This document shows, piece after piece, positions 23,101 through 34,014 of a stretch of DNA of 64,000 nucleotides. The notes below the pieces were generated by a model, which was not told the DNA's origin, made no database searches, and saw only the letters and a list, made by a program, of their open reading frames with translations. How positions within the stretch are numbered: the stretch's first letter is position 1; each line of letters starts with the position of its first letter. The position numbers and the translations under genes are program-made. This stretch comes from Euglena gracilis (taxonomy: Eukaryota; Euglenida; Euglenophyceae; Euglenales), in assembly GCA_039621445.1 (NCBI GenBank), contig CP154957.1:22342761-22406760 (forward strand), given 5' to 3'.

Positions 23101-25711
23101 TCCTCGTTCGCCCGAGGATCTGCGCGCCTTCATCGCCCCGGAGGATGAACCTCTGGCGCGAAGGAGACGTGAGGCGTCAGTCGCTTCCACCACCGCGATT
23201 CCGCGGCGGGAGGAACGCGACCGCAGCCCCTCCGTCACCATCCTGGAGGCAGCGCCGCCGTCTCCGACAGGAACGGCTGTATCATTCGTCTCTGCCCCGC
23301 GAGCGGCAGGGGAACGATCGGTTTCCCCGGCTCCCGCGGCGGCTTCTGTCTGTCCACCGGTAGGTGGAGATCAGGAACTTCCTGAGGAGGTAGGTGAGAA
23401 CGTGGAGGATATCCTCTACGCTGCTCTGCCTACTCTGGCACAGCCTAGACCAGACGAAGCACCCGCAGGGGATATACCTGTGGCTGCTACGCCTGTTCCA
23501 ACGGCTGAGCCTCCAGCCGAGGTGACTGGTATGGTCGTCGAGGATATCCTCGAAGAACCTGCCAGTCCCACAGCACGCACCTCGTTAGGAGGCCGTGTGC
23601 TCGGCGCCGTGGTCACTGGCATTACTGCCGTGGCTGCAGCACTAACGCCACGAGGTGGAGGCGTAGCATCAAGCTCCACCGCCGAGGTCGTGGAGACACC
23701 AGATGTCGGTGTCCCCACACCCCCATCTGCGGCAGCAGTGCAACCACCATCCGGGGATGAACCCCAGCCGACAGAGCCATCTGTCGCACCGGCTACGGCG
23801 GAGGATCAACCTCCTGTGGCACCTGCGCCAGCGGTTGGGGAGGATCAACCTCCTAGACCGGATGTCGACATGGAAGTGGAGGAGATACCCCCACGACCAT
23901 CGACACCGCGCAGGGTCCCTGCCGTCCCGAGGACAATGGCAGAGTTTCTGGGAGCGCCAGCGCCTGTGGAAGCACCGATTCCGGTGACGACCACAGTGCC
24001 ACGCCTCGTCGGACAGGATGAACCTGTTCGGCGACGGCCGGCTGAACAACCCCAGGAACGAGTGCCAACCCCTCGGAGCGTCATGCGCGACCCAGCGGTC
24101 AGTATGCCCGCTTCGCCCAGACGGCAAACGTCTACTCCGGCACCATCGGCTCCTGATATCAGGAGTAAGCCGCAGGCGTCGCCTCCTGATTCCGGGAGTG
24201 CGAAGCCGAAAGGAGGCAAACCGGGTGCTGCACCCTGTAAGCCCCCTGCCAAAGGCGGTGATGGAAAACCACCACCGAAAGGTGGCGCTGGAGGTCAGAC
24301 TGGCGGACAGCCAAAAGGCCCTACGACAATGCACGACTATTCGGCCGTTGCATCGTCCGGGTACGGCCAGAGCAAACCGAAAGGTAAGGCTCGTGGTCGA
24401 CAGGCCCAGTCTTCCGCCGGATCGACGGATGAGGAGCAGGATGAACCTGCTTCACCTCCTGTGTCTGCGGATGCCCAGCTCTGGACTCAGGATATCCTGA
24501 CCAGACTATGCACCGTGGAAGAGAGGACGAAGAAACTGGCTGCTATTAGGCACCAGAAAGGGTCACTGAATCGATGGATTCAGCCCCTCTTCGTCCGAGG
24601 AGAACCTTTCCACTATGCCCCGGAACATACCTGGACATTTTGGAACAGGCGCTCACCTAGAGTACTGGCACAGTACTTTGGTGAGGACTGCGTGTTGGAT
24701 TTCCAGCACGGCACGTCCTTTGCCTGGACGTGCACCGTGTGCCACCATGTGCGGCACAACCAACCGCTTGTGCATGTGTGCAAGCGGCAGGTGCAATCCT
24801 CGTGGTTCCATCACAGGGCATATGTGCCGAACTGTGTGGCGCTCGTATGTGCCGAGTGCCTGAACGCCTGGAAGCACAGCTTGAACTACTCCTACAGTGA
24901 GAATGCTCACGACAGGGATATCCCAGCCTTGTGCATCAACTGTATAGGAGGAAAGTTCGTGCAGACTGCTGATGGAGCAGTCACCACCATTGTCCCCCAG
25001 CACTGGGAGACACTGGAGAAGTGGAAGAAGGAGTACAAGCAGGTGGAAGGCCGCCTGAAGCACTCCGACTTCCGAAAGGTAGAAAGCTACCGCCACACGG
25101 GAATGGCCCGTGAGTTCCAGATCGACGCTGGGGCAATGCGCCTCGCCGTCGAGGAACACGCCAAGGTAAGAATGCCTTACCTCTGGACTGATGGCGACTG
25201 GGAGACACAGGTTTACCCTCTGTTCTCCAAGCGTCAGCATGGCGGATACGCCTTGCCACGGTGGCCTCCTGAATAACACGATTTGGTGGACTTCAGAGGT
25301 TGGTTGGCGGCTGTATTACGGCCCCATACCGCAAGAGCTCGGACAGCGAGGTGGATGTATGACATCAACTTCAAGCAGAGCCCGGGGATGCCCCCGCAGG
25401 TGCCTGCAAATCACTCCCGGATGAATTACATCATCTGGCCGGTGATGCTGCCTAGAATTTTCTGGGAGCAGCTCCAACGGTATCTTCAGCATCATGCTGA
25501 ACGTACCAGGGAGAAGCTGCCGGATAATTGGATCAAGGACTGGGAGACCCCTTCCTTTGATGTCAACGATCCGGAGCTCAACACCATTCGGAGTGAATCA
25601 GCTCCGCCGCGTTCCACACGCCAACTGGAGTTGGTTGAGGACCCATTAGGGGACCCCCAACACGACTACTGGCGTGAGGTGCGCGCACGTCCAGCCGATA
25701 AAGGCAGGTGA
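20196..25711 (+). CDS. Element P ORF3: large accessory protein of unknown function (frameshifted)
   Basis: Lies between pol and the 3' LTR on the element strand, where retroviruses keep env, but has no signal peptide or convincing membrane segment. From the ATG at 20196: Pro-rich start; conserved block RLPPYAGEMIFRTTETLERAM; Pro/Glu-rich linker; Gly/Lys tract (about residues 517-548); conserved globular region (about 557-828) with FWELWFWLGYPCQNWG, LAYPQRY and a CKYC...HVC cluster. The frame shifts near 22990 and continues through a Pro/Glu linker with repeated EDEP/EDQPP motifs and RTSLGGRVLG. A C-terminal Cys/His cluster follows (CTVC, HVC, NCVALVCAEC, CINC, 24727-24945). A TAA at 25274 interrupts a tail that is still recognisable to 25711. 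Q carries a clear homologue. I do not recognise the family; a zinc-binding nucleic-acid or chromatin role is possible. Confidence 0.75.
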
Positions 25712-26517
25712 GGTGTCTGTAAGCGCCAATGCGGCGTCTTTCAGCACCCTCGTCAGGTATGACACCTTGTTTGGGTATTCGCCCGAACAACCCCCCTTCG
25801 AAGACCCTTTGCGGTATTCGCCGCTAGTAAGTCCCCACCGGGATGCTGCCATGTGCAGGATTCCGTGCGCATGCATGCACACCCCTCTCCACTCTCCCCT
25901 CTCGCGGGCGTGCGACACGCAGCGCACAGGGCCGACGGCCTCTTTTCCTTTCCGTTTCTTTTCTTTTCGGCCGTTTGAGGCCTTAAGGCTGCCAGACAGC
26001 ACAACTTTTCTGGCCTAAGCCAACCCCCCACTCCTCTCTAGTTTCCCCCCGGGGCAAATGCTGTCGCCGGCAGTTGGTTTTGTAGAGTAGGATTCCCTTT
26101 TGCGTGGTCAGATTTGACTGGCCATGCGCCCTGCCCAGGTTTGACTGGTCAGAGGCCCCCTCCTTCCACACCCTCCCCATGGGTTTTCCTGGAATGCCCA
26201 TGGACCCAACCCCAAGTGCCTTGGGCACACCCAAACTGGGTGGATGGGTTTGCTTGGCAAGGAAACCTGCCAGCCCCATTTTCCCCAGTGGGCTATAATA
26301 TACTATATACCCATAAGCCACCGCAGAATAGTTGAAACCATTTTGCGCGTTTTGGGCTTTTTGGGTCCCTCCTTTCCCCCCCCCCTTTTGAGTGGACCCC
26401 TGTGCGACGGAAAGGGCCCTTGTGGATGCGCCAGGGTGCACCTCACACAGACCAGGTCTGTGTCCGAAATCCCTGTGGCCAGAATGCCTGGTCCAAAGGG
26501 GAAATCGGGCATAGCCC
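25712..26517 (+). other. Element P 3' untranslated region with blocks conserved in Q
   Basis: No gene. Several stretches reappear in the Q 3' region: CTGTCGCCGGCAGT, GGCTGCCAGACAGC, GGGTGGATGG and GAAACCTGCCAGCCCC. A short AT-rich stretch (TATAATATACTATATA, 26296-26311) stands out in otherwise GC-balanced DNA. Confidence 0.55.
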
Positions 26518-26528
26518 TGGGAGGGGGA
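26518..26528 (+). other. Element P polypurine tract
   Basis: A purine-only run, mostly G (GGGAGGGGGA type), directly 5' of the 3' LTR. The same tract precedes the Q 3' LTR on the minus strand. It is the expected plus-strand primer site. Confidence 0.75.
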
Positions 26529-26836
26529 TGTGTACCAGGCGTATGCTTCTGTCCCCTTCCGTTGAGGAAGTTAGGATGGAAGCAGATTCTATTAGGATTT
26601 CCTAATGGGTGCCCCTTCTCTCTCCACAGGTGGTATTCTGTTTTGTCTTTCCTTTTCTCTGGACCGGACTTGGTTATCCAGTCCGTCCTCCCTGCATTGC
26701 TCTGTGCTTTGCTTCTTGGGAAGTGGGAAAAGAGATTTTCTGTTACTCTGATTTTCAGTTCCCAAGTAGGTGCGCCAAGGCGAAAGCGAAGGCTTTTGGG
26801 AATTGGGAAAGGGGAATTGGGAATCAGACGTACACT
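26529..26836 (+). repeat. Element P 3' LTR
   Basis: Second copy of the 308-bp LTR (TGTGTACC...GTACACT), followed by the target duplication GTCTG at 26837-26841. Confidence 0.9.
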
Positions 26837-29800
26837 GTCTGACCCCCCCCCCCAGCCATAATATCGGGCACCCTGGGGGACTCTGAAAAATCAGGTCTTC
26901 GGGGGAAGCCCCCCCCCCCTTTCCTCCGACAAGCATGGGGAACGGGTCTTTGAACACAAAATCTGAAAATTCTGAGCGAAACCAACTGGGCACTCCACCA
27001 CAAGGCCTAAGTCCCACGCTACCCCCTCGGTGAAAATCTTTTTTTTTGGCAGCTTTCATTCAGTGAGACTTCGGTTTCGATTTTTTTTAAAAAAATCAGG
27101 GACTTTGGCCAACAGTGCCTCAGAAAATGAATTGTGTGGGGAAAAGAAAAAGAGAAACCCAGGCATTCCTTTCCAATTCGGGACAGTTGGGTAAGAAAAA
27201 GGCAAACAGTGAGCAACATTGAAAAGGTGAGAGGGTAAGCGGTTATATGGAATAGTGTACAATGGGTGTGCGGGTTCGTGTGCGTGTGCGGTTGTGTGTT
27301 TTGTGTGTTTGCACGCTCACTTCCTTGTCATGCACTCCAAACCGAAAATGACTGGGTCGGTTTTTTTTTGAACGCCAAGAGAACAGGGCTTCTCATTTGC
27401 CCTCAGCCACTATATCACAGGGATTTAGTGCCCACGTGGCCGGGTTTTTTTTCTTTTTTGTTGGCCCACACCAGGGCCTATGGACGGAGGAGGGGTCATC
27501 TCCAGTCCAGGGTCCCCCCCCCAGTTCGGATGCCTCCAAGCTGTGTTCCATGAAAAAAATGCCTTTGACCAATATCCAATAGTCCAAACCGAATCAAAAA
27601 ACTGAGTTTTAAAACTCCAACTCGTTTTGTCGTCCACAAGAAAAATCATCAAAATCCCAGGTTTTTTCCACCTCTTTGTGTAAAAATCCTCCGGAAACAA
27701 AATTCCTCAAAAATCAAAAGTCTGGGTCCAACCCACAAGTCCAGGGCCTTCAAGAGCCCTCAACATCAAGAATTCCAACCTGCACATCCAACAAACAAAA
27801 TCCAACCGAGAGCAACCAACCCAACAGAAGCGACATCCAGCAGCATACCGAGGGGCCAGGCCAATCCAGCCCAACCCTGGGTCCAACCGATTCACTGGAG
27901 CCGTAAAACCAACAAATCCGGCTTGCCAATTAAAATTCACTGCCGCCACCCCCCCCCCCCAATCACACGGGGCAATGGGGGTCAAATGGTCAAATGACAT
28001 GGCAAACTCAAAAATACTGAAAATTCAGATCCAATTTTCTCAGCCAAAGCGATTTTTAGCTGCCCCCCCCCCAGTCACATGGGGCCATGGGGGTCAATCT
28101 GGCTTCAGCCTCCAAACAAAAAAAAACACAAACCTGGGCCGTAATATCCAAACCGGCTGAAATCTCACACATGTCAAAGGACGGGCCTTCACAATGTCGC
28201 CCCCCCCCCCCCACCGTCAACCAATGCGGGGAGGGCCACGGGTTAAAAATTCCTGGCTGCCAAACCGGAATCCCCATTTGACGAAAAAAAAATGGGGAAA
28301 ATGGATCTTTCATCAAACCCCGCCATATCTGGGGTATGACCAAAGCAATCACGGTCACAATTTGATGCAATCCTGTCCCCACCCAAACGTCTCACAGGGG
28401 TATCCAATTCTGAGTCAAAAATTCTAACCGTAACACCAAAACTGATTTTGATCCACCACCCCAACAAAAAAACAGGGCTCAACACAGCCCCCCCCCCCAG
28501 CTGCACGAGGAGGGGAGAGACCCAAAAACATGAAAAAATCTGTGAGAGCAGCCAACCTGCGCTGGACCTGGGCTTTGGAAGTGCTGCCCACTGCAGGCAC
28601 TTTGGTCGGCCATTAAGCTTCTCTCCCCAGCACTTCAGTAAAATACCACAAACAATCCACAATTGTAATCATATCGTAATCATGTGATTCAATTGCTTGG
28701 GTCTCACAAATGTCATTGTTCTTCCAATGTTCATAATCTCAGTCTTTGAAGTCATTTCTTTGCAAACTGTTGCAATTTTTGAATTCAATAAATTCAATCA
28801 AATTCCTTGATGCCTTGTCTGCTTTAGATCTCAATGTAATTCAATGTCAATGTAATCATCATTGTCCCAGTCAACAAACTGGAACTTGTTGAACAAATCA
28901 ACCATAAAATTCTCAAATTCTTTTGCGTTGATTCTCTTCGGTGCTTCTGTTTGATTGCTTGCTTGAACCTGCATGACAAAGCAACACACACGCACAAATT
29001 CACCACTGGCAACACACAAGGCAGATTTCTGAAATTCCTCCCTGAGATACCACTGAACTCTGAACCAAAACGGCACATAAAATCTGATCTCGATCTATCA
29101 AATGGGTCAAACGAAAACTGTGTGAGCAAGCCTCAAACCGCAAAAATTGCCTTTGGGAGTTTTGCATCGTGGGCCCTGTGTGTTTCTCCCTTAAGCAAAC
29201 TCCACAGCCGAAAAAAATGCAAACAGAAAGTGCAACCCACAGATCAACAGATTTTTCACTGAAAAACTGAACTGAATGTTGCTGCTGCCACTGATGGGCC
29301 CAAAAATGAACTTTCCTCAGGGGTTTCTTTTCCTCCTGGGTTTATCCACCTTGGTTCCTACTGACTGAAAAACTGAAAACTGTATCCTGAGCCCTTAGAT
29401 GGGTGGCCACAGGGGTGTTTATTCCTGGCCTGGGTCTAGCCCCACCCTTGGAACCCCTCTTTGTGCACTTTCCCAAAAACTTTTTGGTTCGAGTGGTCCA
29501 TCAGAGGTCTCCCCTACCTCAGGAATTGGCAAAAACCCAGATAAAACCTGCCACAGGACTGCTGGGCTGCCACACTCGAAAACCAGAATGAAACTGGACT
29601 TAAAAGTTCCAAAAAACTGTGCCGATTCTCCAACACATGTCCCTGTCCGGGGGTAAAGTTTCTCTCTGGAAAAACTGTCCCGTGACAAAAGGGACCAGTA
29701 AAAACACAAACCAAAATTCCACCTGAGATGCCTGATTTGTCCCCGTCTGGGATGGTGACACATGTCAACACCGTGCCCCACCCCAAATGACATTTGGGAC

Positions 29801-30137
29801 AACCGAAAACTGAAAACTGTGAAACTGAAAATGAAAGATCATTGATCTGGCTGCCTGAACACTGGGAGAAATTTCCCAAGCATCGTGGCTGGGCGTCTCC
29901 ATTTAAGTGGAAAGCAACTGGGGAAAAACATGCACCCCAGCAACCAGATTCAAAACTGTTTGACTTGGCAGTTTTTCCATAAGTCAAACTCTGTGAACTG
30001 AAAATTCAGATTTAAACTTCTGTCTGATTTCGCATCTGCCTCCAACGCCAGAGCACCGTGAAAAACGTATCACAAAACAATCACAAAACAACCCACAGAA
30101 ACATACTCGACACTGTAAAGTGCTGTGCTGTGCACAG
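26837..30137. repeat. Internal region of element S: C-tract repeats, no intact gene
   Basis: Mostly A-rich sequence in the plus sense with C runs of 10-13 bases at 27949-27960, 28063-28072, 28200-28212 and 28488-28498. The first two sit in units sharing the phrase CAC(A/G)(T/C)GGGGC(A/C)ATGGGGGTCAA, about 115 bp apart. Frames on the minus strand (for example 29129-28824) show no family motif. This is probably decayed or never-coding internal sequence of a non-autonomous element. Confidence 0.5.
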
Positions 30138-30545
30138 TCAGCCGTTAGCCCTGTGCTGAAAGAAAAAAAACCACCACCACTGGTGCGGTGGAAACCACCC
30201 CCAGCTGTTCCATGGATTTAAATGCCAGTCCCAACCCCACCAATCTTGAAACCAACTTGGTCTCAAAAATTGAAAGTCGTTCCAACCGTGTTTGGCAGGC
30301 CTCCACAATTTTTTCGTCTGTCTGAATTTTCTTGGGTGTGCAGCAAAAGATTTTTCAGAAGACACTGATGACGGCTGCAAATTTGTGACATGTCCAGAAG
30401 TCAGGTTCACAGGCACAAAATTTTCTGGACTTGGTAATTTCAGTTCACTGGGCTGCAACTTTTCAGCGATTTGCAGTTCCAACGTTTTTATTTGCTCGGT
30501 CAACCTTCCAATTTCCACTTCTGCCATTCCCAATGAATCTGTCAC
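30138..30545 (-). CDS. Element S short frame: helical segment plus Trp-rich tail
   Basis: A 135-residue frame with a heptad-like stretch (IGRLTEQIKTLELQIAEKL) and a tail with about a dozen Trp in 50 residues (for example FQDWWGWDWHLNPWNSWGW). The tail loosely recalls the Trp/Asn/Gly-rich end of R gag. Downstream of the S gag start on the same strand, so it may be a gag remnant. Function unknown; coding status uncertain. Confidence 0.35.
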   Translation of the reverse strand: MTDSLGMAEVEIGRLTEQIKTLELQIAEKLQPSELKLPSPENFVPVNLTSGHVTNLQPSSVSSEKSFAAHPRKFRQTKKLWRPAKHGWNDFQFLRPSWFQDWWGWDWHLNPWNSWGWFPPHQWWWFFFFQHRANG

Positions 30546-30583
30546 CTCTTTCAGGTGTTTCGTCAGAGCCTCGCCCTCAACAT

Positions 30584-30907
30584 TCAGGACTGAATCTTGT
30601 TAATTACCCACTTTGAGTTTCGAGTCAGAAAATTTGTTTCTGTGTCCTGTCCCTCTGAGTGGCTGGGCTCACTTGACAAACCCTGCCAAATTTTTTCAAT
30701 ATGATTAATTCTGCATTCCAAACTTCTCAGTGTGCATTCCATTGGATCTTCAGGAGAACCCACAATTAAAGCCCACAGAACACCAACCTTAAAGAACAAA
30801 CCCTGCACAACTTCCACAACTGGAAAAATTTGAGGTTGAGATTTGTCATCAACAGAATCAAAAAATTCTTCACTGACAGAGTCAGTGAAGCCACCTCTGC
30901 GTACCAT
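30584..30907 (-). CDS. Element S truncated gag N terminus
   Basis: The ATG at 30907 uses the last A of the 5' LTR and the first two bases of the PBS. The protein opens MVRRGGFTDSVSEEFFDSVD, clearly related to R gag (MVSRGSFTDSVSENFSETVN), and stops after about 107 codons. It could supply an RNA-packaging or Gag-docking segment to R particles, or be a relic. The frame also stays open upstream into the LTR, as in R. Confidence 0.6.
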   Translation of the reverse strand: MVRRGGFTDSVSEEFFDSVDDKSQPQIFPVVEVVQGLFFKVGVLWALIVGSPEDPMECTLRSLECRINHIEKIWQGLSSEPSHSEGQDTETNFLTRNSKWVINKIQS

Positions 30908-31511
30908 GTTGGGGGTCCGGGACCCTGCTCGCCCGGGGGGGCTGCCGCTTTCGCTGGGGCCGCAACTTCCCTTTTCCGGCCCTGGTGGGCTCAGGCCAGG
31001 GCCTTTGTGAAATTGGGCCCCGTTTTCGAACATGCCAACCGGCGGTAAAGGGGGTGGGGTGTGCCCCCCCGCCCCGGGGTCCCCAGTTGCCCCGCGTAGG
31101 ATCTTTTTTTCTTTACATTGTTGGTTTTTACCCATTTCTCAACTTCGGTACAAAGGGTGGACAAAAACAAAACCAACCCACCTACTTAGGATCAAACAGC
31201 AGAGCACAACAAACCTGGGACTTGAGAGGGTGGGCAAGTACCTTTGAGTTCAGGTGTTGAGTGGGACAAAGAATGTGGAAATGAATGCCTTGGCTTCCTT
31301 TTGATATTTGAATTGATCTTTTTGCTCTTCAAGTCTCCAATTGACTGTATATCTTTTCTGATTCTCAAATCGAATTCTCAAATTCTTCTCGAAATTTGCT
31401 GGGGTTCCAATTCCTCTCGCGGAAAGGTTGACTTGCTTTAGTGGTTCCTACCGGGGCGTTTTGGGAATTTTCTGGGAAATTTTTGGCTGCCGACGCCAGC
31501 GGCAGCCGACA
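30907..31511 (-). repeat. Element S 5' LTR
   Basis: 605 bp, plus-strand ends TGTTGGGGG and GCCGACA. On the minus strand it is followed by TGGTACGCAGAGG, a primer-binding-site-like sequence one base longer than the initiator-Met match. Flanked by CATG at 31512-31515. Confidence 0.85.
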
Positions 31512-32817
31512 CATGGCCTTACGGCTGCCTGGTACACGGAATTGTCCCAAAATGGCAGCCAGCTGCTTTTTTGACATGAAGTCCTTTTTTAATTTTTTTC
31601 CCAGCTCCTTTTTTATGGTCTTGACTTTTTGTGGGGGTACTTGTAATCTTCCTTCTTGGAAGTTTAGCTGAAACCCCAGGTGGTGTCTGGGTACGTTCCA
31701 TGGTGGACTTTGTTACATTGATTTTGAACCCTGATTTGAGTAAATCCCTGACGACTGTGTTCAGGTGATTTTGTAGGGTTTTTCTGCTGGGAGCCACCAC
31801 CAAAATGTCGTCTAGGTAAAAGAATACCTGGTTGCCCCTTTTCCTCCACAACTTTTCGAATGTTTTCATGACCCCCATGAAAATTTGGCGCGTTATGTTC
31901 AGGCCTAAGCAGCCTGCTTGGAACTCCGCAGTTTGGCCCCCTACCTGATGCCTCAGCAATGGCCTTAGGGCCTGGCTCACTGGTATGTGAAAATATACAT
32001 CCTTTAAGTCTATTTTGGCTGCCCACTTGCCTTTTTCCAGAGTTGGAAAGATGTGCTGGATGTGATCCAGCTTGAAAGGGCTTACCTAGAACTTCTGGTT
32101 TAATTCCCTGCAGTCACTTATGAACCTACACTTTGTCTCCTCCCCCTCTGGTTTTGAAATTAGAAACCAGGGAATTAGATGTTGGGTTCCTGTATCCTGA
32201 ACCCGCTTTATGGACCCAGACTTTTCGTAATCCAACAGGAGTTTTTCTGCTTGGGTCAGGTTTAGATTTGCCCTGAAATTTGGGTGGGTGGACAACTTTG
32301 GGTTTCTGTCCCAGGGGGGTTGGATGCCATCTTTGATTAGTTGGCAGGTTACTTGGGGGGCATTTTTGTTCCACCATTTTAGGCTTTTTTGAAGTCTCTG
32401 GTGCAGGGGGGTGTTTCCCCACCTTTCCCCCATGGAAGTTATTTCTCCCAGCAAGTTTTTTTGTGGTGTTGTGGGCCGGGTTGATGACCATTTTCCATCC
32501 CATGGACACTTTGGATGAATGCTCTGACCTGCCGATGGGTGGTTGGGAACAATGCAACCCGTGGGTTTACAGGAGGTTGTTGAAAAGCTGCAGGGGGGGG
32601 TATGTGCGTGCATCTCTCACACTCTCTCTGCTCCTCCGCACTGATCTTGTTGTTGGTAGACGTACCACAGTGGGGCCTCTGTGGGTCCCCCCATTGGGTT
32701 GATCTTCCCCTGCCATGGGCGAAACAAAAAGATTTGACAGGTGGGCCACTGTGGGTCCCCTGTCCTCCTCCACAAGGTCCACTGTGGGTACCTTGTCCCC
32801 CTGGTCCAAGGAAAGGG
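31512..32817 (-). pseudogene. DIRS-like element X, RT fragment (left copy)
   Basis: The minus strand reads, across several frames, an RT of the DIRS/tyrosine-recombinase type. Visible are KWWNKNAPQVTCQLIKDGIQ, SGSIKRVQ...LIPWFLISKPEGEETKCRFISDCRELN, a DLKDVYFH-like block, then LRHQVGGQTAEFQAGCLGLN, FYLDDILVVAPS (active-site YLDD near 31830) and LLKSGFKINVTKS. It ends in a thumb-like LAAILGQFRVPGS cut by element S. A stop after RELNQKF and a frame change near 32090 show it is dead. The segment 31700-32817 is repeated at 49108-50195 on the other side of Q. Confidence 0.75.
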
Positions 32818-33228
32818 AGTGTACGTCCAAGGACTTCCCTTTGACCCCTTTTGTCCCGGAAAAGCCTGTTTTGCTTTCTCCTGGTGCGCACCTACTTAGG
32901 TGAATAAAAATCCTTGGAGTAACAAAACCCTTTTTCCCTATTCCTCTATGCTAAGGCAGAGCACAAGACAAGTCGCTGTGCAAGGATTTTCCTTCACAGT
33001 TGTGTTCAGTCTTTTCAGAGGGTTATCCTCTTACTTCAAAACAGTCAGAATGTGAAGAATAGAATACCACCTGTGAGGAAAAGAGATCACGCGAGCACGT
33101 GTGATACGTGTCGCTAATTCCCATAGGATCTGCCACGATCGTCAGGCTGTGTTCATCACAGCCGTCGGATTGTGACGGATCCAGACTCTGCAGGTTTCCT
33201 ACAGAGCTGGGATCGTGCCTGTTACACA
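32818..33228 (-). repeat. Element Q 3' LTR
   Basis: Plus-strand ends are AGTGTACG and GTTACACA. It is preceded on the minus strand by a GGGAGGGGGA polypurine tract (33229-33238). Shares terminal sequences with the P LTR but differs internally. Confidence 0.85.
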
Positions 33229-34014
33229 TCCCCCTCCCAGGGCTATGCCCGATTTTCTTCTTGGACCAGGTCATTCCAGGTCTCGTCCGGATTTCGGACA
33301 CAGTACTGATCGGGTTCTGCTTTCCAGAACACGGATCTCTTTTCTCCACAGTGGCGCAACCCAAGAACCCGAAAACACGTCAAAGGTTATCGCTTATCGC
33401 GGTTACCTATTAGCCGTTTCGGCTTAGCGGTGCGAAAAAGCCCACTGTGGGAAACGGGGCTGGCAGGTTTCCTGTCAAAGTCTCCCATCCACCCACTTTG
33501 GGTGTGCCAAAGGCACGCGGGGTTGGTCAAGCGATTCGCTGAAAACCCGAGGGGAGAGGTGTGGAAGGGGGGGGGGCAGGCTCCTATCCTGGTCATACCC
33601 GGATAGGGCTCCTAGGCGGTCATATCCGCACTAGGAAACAAAAGCCTACTTGCAAAACCGACTGCCGGCGACAGCTTTGCGGGGGTGGGGGGAAAGTAGG
33701 GAGGAGAGGCGGGCTGGCTTAGGCCAAAACAGAATTTTTGCTGTCTGGCAGCCTTAAGGGGCCTTATGGTCAAAAGTGACAACTTGGCCTATTATTACGG
33801 CGTGCGCGCTGTGTGCTGTGTGTCACTTAGCGGCTTGCGAGGTTTCCCGGCTGCCAAGGTCTTCACAGCAGCAGCTCCTTCACGACGCAATAAGAGGCGA
33901 TTACCTCTTGCAGACAGTTTCCGTCCGCATGGCCATTGGTAGAGGAGGTGGCGGGGGGGGGGGCCTCTGGGATGCTTTCATCCGGATCGCAGAGTGACGT
34001 CATCCCAGGGCTGT
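33229..34014 (-). other. Element Q 3' untranslated region with blocks conserved in P
   Basis: No gene. Contains inverse-strand counterparts of P 3' UTR blocks: ACTGCCGGCGACAG (33660-33673), GCTGTCTGGCAGCC (33739-33752) and GGGGCTGGCAGGTTTC (33457-33472). Conservation outside coding sequence suggests a functional RNA or an origin-type signal. Confidence 0.5.

Larger units (their letters stand above)
12005..26836 (+). mobile_element. Element P: 14.8 kb Ty3/gypsy LTR retrotransposon with a third large ORF
   Basis: Bounded by 308-bp LTRs with five differences seen by eye (98.4 percent identical) and by GTCTG at 12000-12004 and 26837-26841. The order is LTR, PBS, leader, gag, UAG, pol (protease, RT, RNase H, integrase, chromodomain), ORF3, 3' UTR, polypurine tract, LTR. 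It sits inside element S. At least four frameshifts and one in-frame stop mean this copy is probably inactive, although its structure is complete. The RT-RNaseH-INT order and chromodomain place it in Ty3/gypsy (chromovirus-like). Confidence 0.9.
11228..31511 (-). mobile_element. Element S: non-autonomous LTR element, split by element P
   Basis: Two 605-bp LTRs (11228-11832 and 30907-31511) are direct copies about 3 percent different by eye. CATG lies just outside both (11224-11227 and 31512-31515), a 4-bp target duplication. Without P (12005-26836) the internal part is only about 4.2 kb. It holds a short gag start (30907 downward) related to element R gag, a Trp-rich frame and C-tract repeats, but no protease, RT or integrase. 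The polypurine tract next to the left LTR (AAGGGAGGGGG on the minus strand) is the same as in R, so S is a non-autonomous relative of R. Confidence 0.8.

Noticed and set aside
20196-25276. ORF3 as an envelope gene, because of its position after pol
   Set aside because: No signal peptide, and the only hydrophobic stretch (near 23600) is short and not preserved in Q.
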